From positions 43,043,735 through 43,107,734 of the forward strand of contig OU342636.1 of NCBI GenBank assembly GCA_910589415.1: 64,000 nucleotides of DNA, in the 5' to 3' direction. The position numbers and the translations under genes were made by a program. Below are positions 60,583 through 64,000 of the stretch, piece by piece. The DNA comes from Malachius bipustulatus. Taxonomy: Eukaryota > Arthropoda > Insecta > Coleoptera > Melyridae. The notes beneath the pieces were generated by a model. It had not been told where the DNA came from and searched no databases. It saw nothing but the letters and a program-made list of their open reading frames with translations. Positions within the stretch are counted from its first letter, which is position 1. Each line of letters starts with the position of its first letter.

Positions 60583-60816
60583 ATGTCATATATCGATGTC
60601 ATATCGACGTCATTCGGTGGCTCATTAATTCTAAGGAAGAAACTTCCTATTATATGTAAAACGAGGGTCCGCAAATGCACCGTTCTTGAGACACGCAGTG
60701 GTGTCAAAGAAAGACTTTTTTCCAGTTTTTTCATTATATCTCAGGAATTGTTTGAGGTACAGAGCTCAACTTCTATAGATATTACCATTTATATTAGCTA
60801 CGTATTTTTTAAATAA
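60583..60816. repeat. Decayed fragment of the 18.2 kb foldback family
   Basis: 'aaacttcctatta', 'ggtccgcaaatgcaccg', 'ttcttgagacacgcagtggtgtcaaa' and 'atatctcaggaattgtttgagg' follow the order seen in the 18202-19317 arm ('aagttcctattaacatggat...', 'gatacagggtgtca', 'tttctcaggaaccatttcag'). The opposed open frames 60552-60734 and 60583-60816 lie within it. Confidence 0.55.
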
Positions 60817-61099
60817 TTTTTCTAAAATTTTCGGTGTAAGTATAGTCTACCATAATGACTAATAGAGGTAAATGGGGATAAATAGATAGAGTCATCTTCA
60901 GGATGACTAATTTTTTGATACCGGTTTCGGTTACTGATCATCATCAGGGGGTATAGACTGTAAGGAAAGAAAAAGGGGTGAAAAAATTAATTAAAGATTT
61001 GTACGGGACACAGCATTGGATGAAGGGAGGAAGGGGGTTGAAAACTATAAGCTATTGCAGCGGTTCCTAACCTTTTTCAGCCGAAAATAATTATAATTA

Positions 61100-61215
61100 T
61101 TATAAATATTTATTTATTTATTTATTTAATGTTTCCAACGGGTCCGCACCCATTAACAGGAAACTATAAATATAATAAAATAAAAAAATAATAAAAAAAT
61201 AAAAATATAAAATAT
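61100..61215. repeat. AT-only simple repeats, possible retroelement tail
   Basis: (ATTT)n at about 61107-61128 is followed by 'gtttccaacgggtccgcacc' and then an A-rich run. Read on the minus strand this is a unique segment ending in (AAAT)n, the kind of 3' tail left by non-LTR elements. Confidence 0.5.
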
Positions 61216-61313
61216 AATAGAAATAAACTATAAAAACATTACCGATTCTTAATAATTCATAATAATATTATACAGTAGAATGTTCAAAATATTAATATGT
61301 TATTTGATCACTT

Positions 61314-61452
61314 AATAGTATATTATGCAACGAGCTTATAATGAAGGCTATTAATACGCGAGTATGATGGTTAAGATACGAGCCGTAGGCGAGTGTCTTA
61401 ACCATCATAAGAGCGTATTAATAGCCATTATCTGCGAGTTCCATACACTATT
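61314..61452. repeat. Stem-loop element, about 38-base near-perfect inner stem
   Basis: 61339-61376 ('ggctattaatacgc', 'atgatggttaaga') pairs with 61396-61431 with few mismatches. Pairing continues weakly outward to 61314 and 61452. The 19-base loop reads 'tacgagccgtaggcgagtg'. Likely a short palindromic MITE. Confidence 0.8.
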
Positions 61453-62241
61453 TTTTCTACGACCCTTTTTTATTTCATAGAAAAGATTAAAAAATTATAT
61501 ATTTTAACAATGACCCATGTACAATTGCGGATCATTGAGGTTAAGATAGGTTGCTATTTGTTTACGCATATTACCAAATTTTCTCTTCGTCGCTAAGGTT
61601 ATTCTGCTGAGACATTTTTTTTTTTTATTGAAAATGTTTTTTATTGACATGTTTTAGTATCCAAGTTTAAAGGCCACTACTCACTACTGCGTAATTTTTA
61701 TTATGCGAAGTTCGAATTCCGAATTTTACGCTTCGATTTTGAGATTAATTAATAATTTTAATAACATCGACAGCCATTAATTACTAGTTGTTAAATGTTC
61801 TTCTTTATTTGGGTTTTAGGTTCGATATTGAAATATTATTTTTCAAAAATATTTTTATAAAATTGAAACGTTTCGAGACCGAAAATTAATTACGATATAG
61901 TTTACCTGCGCAACGCGGGTCGCAGCGTTGCCGCTTTGAATACTATCACGGAGCGCCACGAATAATATAATACTTTATCTCCCTATCTTTTACACGATAT
62001 ACCTACCTATCAAATTAATTAAGGTAACATAAAATCTTGATACATTTTCTTTGAATGTTACTTATGTTCTAAATTAAATAAACGTTCAGAATTTTTTTTC
62101 AGAAATACAGAACTTATATCACAAGGCAATTTTTGTCGTGAGTATGACAACTCTGTGACTTCGGTTGGCTTGCCGACCCGATTGTTAGCGAAAAGGAACC
62201 GATTCGATTGCAAATGCTCCTCTGCCATTGGATAGCTTGAC

Positions 62242-62292
62242 CCAGTGCTTTAATGAAAATTTGTATCTTAATGAGACCCATTAAAGCACTGG
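62242..62292. repeat. Perfect 14-bp hairpin, 23-base loop
   Basis: CCAGTGCTTTAATG at 62242-62255 is exactly complementary to 62279-62292. There is no neighbouring gene. Confidence 0.85.
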
Positions 62293-62299
62293 TGATTCA

Positions 62300-64000
62300 T
62301 ACTTAATATGCAGATTAAAGGTTGGGAGTAGAAAAAGTAATTTTATTGTTAAATTAGACACACTATTTGAAAAAATATAGGTAGGTAATTGAGGACGCAT
62401 AGTTATAAGGTTGTGACATTTATACGAATATTGATAACATCCCAAATTATTCGCTTGAATTAACAATAATTAAAATATGATCTGGAGCTAAATCTTTTAA
62501 ATTAAAAAATACAATATTGTACCTAATAAAAAATGTGTTAAAATGCCTTTTTTGAAATGGTTAAATCACTTAAATCTAAACAGAAATTTTAATTTATTTA
62601 TTAAGAATTTTGTTTAAAATATTTAAATGCATCCAGTAGGTACTTGATGTAAAGAATTATTATTGTCCTTCGATCAACAGTCAAATTACAAACTCAAAAC
62701 TTGGAATTAGTTTATTTGCATTAGTAAAAAATAATGATTAAATTTATTAAATCCATTTCCTGTGCTGCCATCTTAACGTCTCAGACTCAACGAATGCGTG
62801 TAAGGCTGCAAGCGGATCGAAGTCTGCTTCCTGCTACGTTGAACAGGTGAAACAATAATACAACTACTGCTTACCTTCCCATGGAATTTATGGTTTCGTT
62901 ACCTGTAGCTTCATGTATATCTACAGAAATGCAACAGATGTCGCGCTATGTAATATTTGTATTTGAGAATATACTAATAAGTTACAATTTTCAAAATAAT
63001 GATTTACTTTTCAAATTTTATAATCAAGTTAATCAATTATTATAATTACATAAATGCAAATATAAGAAAGGTTAGTACCTAATTTATGCAGATTGATCAT
63101 TCTTGTAGGGAACTCATGGGGAAATAGGTTTATTATTCTTTTTATAAGCGACAAATTAAATGTTCATTATTTTTCAATGCACCTAGTGAAGTCATCCAAA
63201 AATCTATAATTTTATTGAAAATTCAGTTTAGTAGGTAGGTATTTCAAGTTTTCTTCGATACCTACCTATATATTTTTTCTTTTCCTTTCTAAGTTAATTT
63301 ACGAAAAGATGGTGGTCAGGTGTTCTGATCACAGAAGAGTTTCACTTGTTTAGATAAGAAAATCACATTTTCTGTCACTTTTTTGAAGTAAGTAGGTAAA
63401 AGCAAAAACTTATTTTTATTCATATGACCTAATGTAATTAAAAATGAGTCCTCATTAGCAAGTTTGTATATTATTCATAGATTGGGTTACTCGAGTTGTT
63501 CTCAATAGGCCATTAAAAAAGAACACCTACCCTTTAACTAATGGAAAATTTTATGCTGTAAAATTTTACAATGAAACTTTAAATAAGTTTGAAAATTTGA
63601 AAAAAAAACTTTTTCAGCAAAAAAAACCAATAAAACATGTTTTAAAGAGAAGTTCCTGCTATGTACCTACCCTATTTAGTTTTTTTGTATTTTGTTAAAA
63701 AAGAATCAATTTTTTTGCCCTTTGGCACCTCACTTCGAACTTTTTTCGAGTTAGTTATAATGAACGTAACTTGTTTGAAATTACGAGATAAAAAAAATAT
63801 TTCTTCTTTTTTTGGGGGAAAAATAGGGGAAATTGTATTCTCCTTTGCAACGATGTATTTATCCCACAAGTAGTGGGATGCCATTTAAAAAATCATTGAT
63901 TTTAATGGAAACGTCACATAACAGAGTTATGTGCTTTGTGCGTTATTTTTATCATAACCCTGTATTTTAGAGCCTTATATATTCATTAATGACACTTCGT
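62300..64000. other. Unassigned DNA to the window end
   Basis: Mostly AT-rich. 62760-62960 is of higher complexity and non-repetitive. The opposed frames at 63661-63884 have no recognised domain. 'ataaccctgtatttta' near 63955 may be a further truncated element end. Confidence 0.4.

Noticed and set aside
1..64000. tRNA or rRNA genes
   Set aside because: I looked for cloverleaf-like B-box strings and conserved rRNA segments and saw none convincing; a covariance-model scan would be decisive.

Overview
This window looks like insect nuclear DNA: AT-rich, repeat-dense, and with almost no protein-coding sequence. The only convincing host coding segment is one spliced exon, at 28810-29294 on the plus strand. 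It has clean acceptor and donor signals and encodes the N-terminal half of a PR (PRDM-type SET) domain most like the hamlet/PRDM3/PRDM16 group. Neither the rest of the PR domain nor the zinc-finger exons are visible in the 34.7 kb downstream. The window is therefore probably mostly intron of one large transcription-factor gene. The repeat types (TA-flanked elements ending TACAGGGTG, piggyBac, a LINE with RNase H, GGTACCTA tracts) fit an insect; I cannot fix the order.

Most of the remainder is mobile DNA, much of it folded back on itself. At least eight inverted-repeat elements share TACAGGGTG-like ends and mostly TA duplications: 7705-8384, 11217-12093, 13940-14878, 17078-17932, 18202-19317, 21011-23194, 42015-43019 and 51045-52232. 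Only 21011-23194 holds a transposase gene. It is a minus-strand Tc1/mariner-like gene with a DUF4817-type N-terminus, dead through nonsense codons, a frameshift and a lost catalytic aspartate. Other remnants are a decayed DDE fragment (57891-58210), a piggyBac deletion derivative keeping the C-terminal cysteine-rich domain (56672-57239, TTAA ends), and a degenerate LINE with reverse transcriptase and RNase H (46150-47780, minus strand).

The most unusual object is at 13094-13366: two 94-base inverted arms with one mismatch, flanking an 85-base spacer that carries a full-consensus hammerhead ribozyme (13193-13256). Also notable are a palindrome with 254-base arms that appear identical (25113-25870), a degenerate tandem array built on a 'ccggtttgacaaggtc' motif (30811-31370) with a reverse-orientation piece at 52325-52430, and a 296-base insertion with an 8-base duplication inside another element (13956-14251).

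Layout: 1-9 kb, unassigned DNA and three inverted repeats; 9-13 kb, GGTACCTA tracts and one foldback; 13-23 kb, ribozyme palindrome and a run of TA-flanked elements; 25-26 kb, identical-arm palindrome; 28.8 kb, PR exon; 30.8-40.7 kb, tandem array and decayed foldbacks; 42-52 kb, two copies of one foldback family around the LINE; 53-64 kb, unassigned higher-complexity DNA, piggyBac and DDE remnants, and small hairpins. I saw no tRNA, rRNA or CRISPR. All identities and boundaries were judged by eye.
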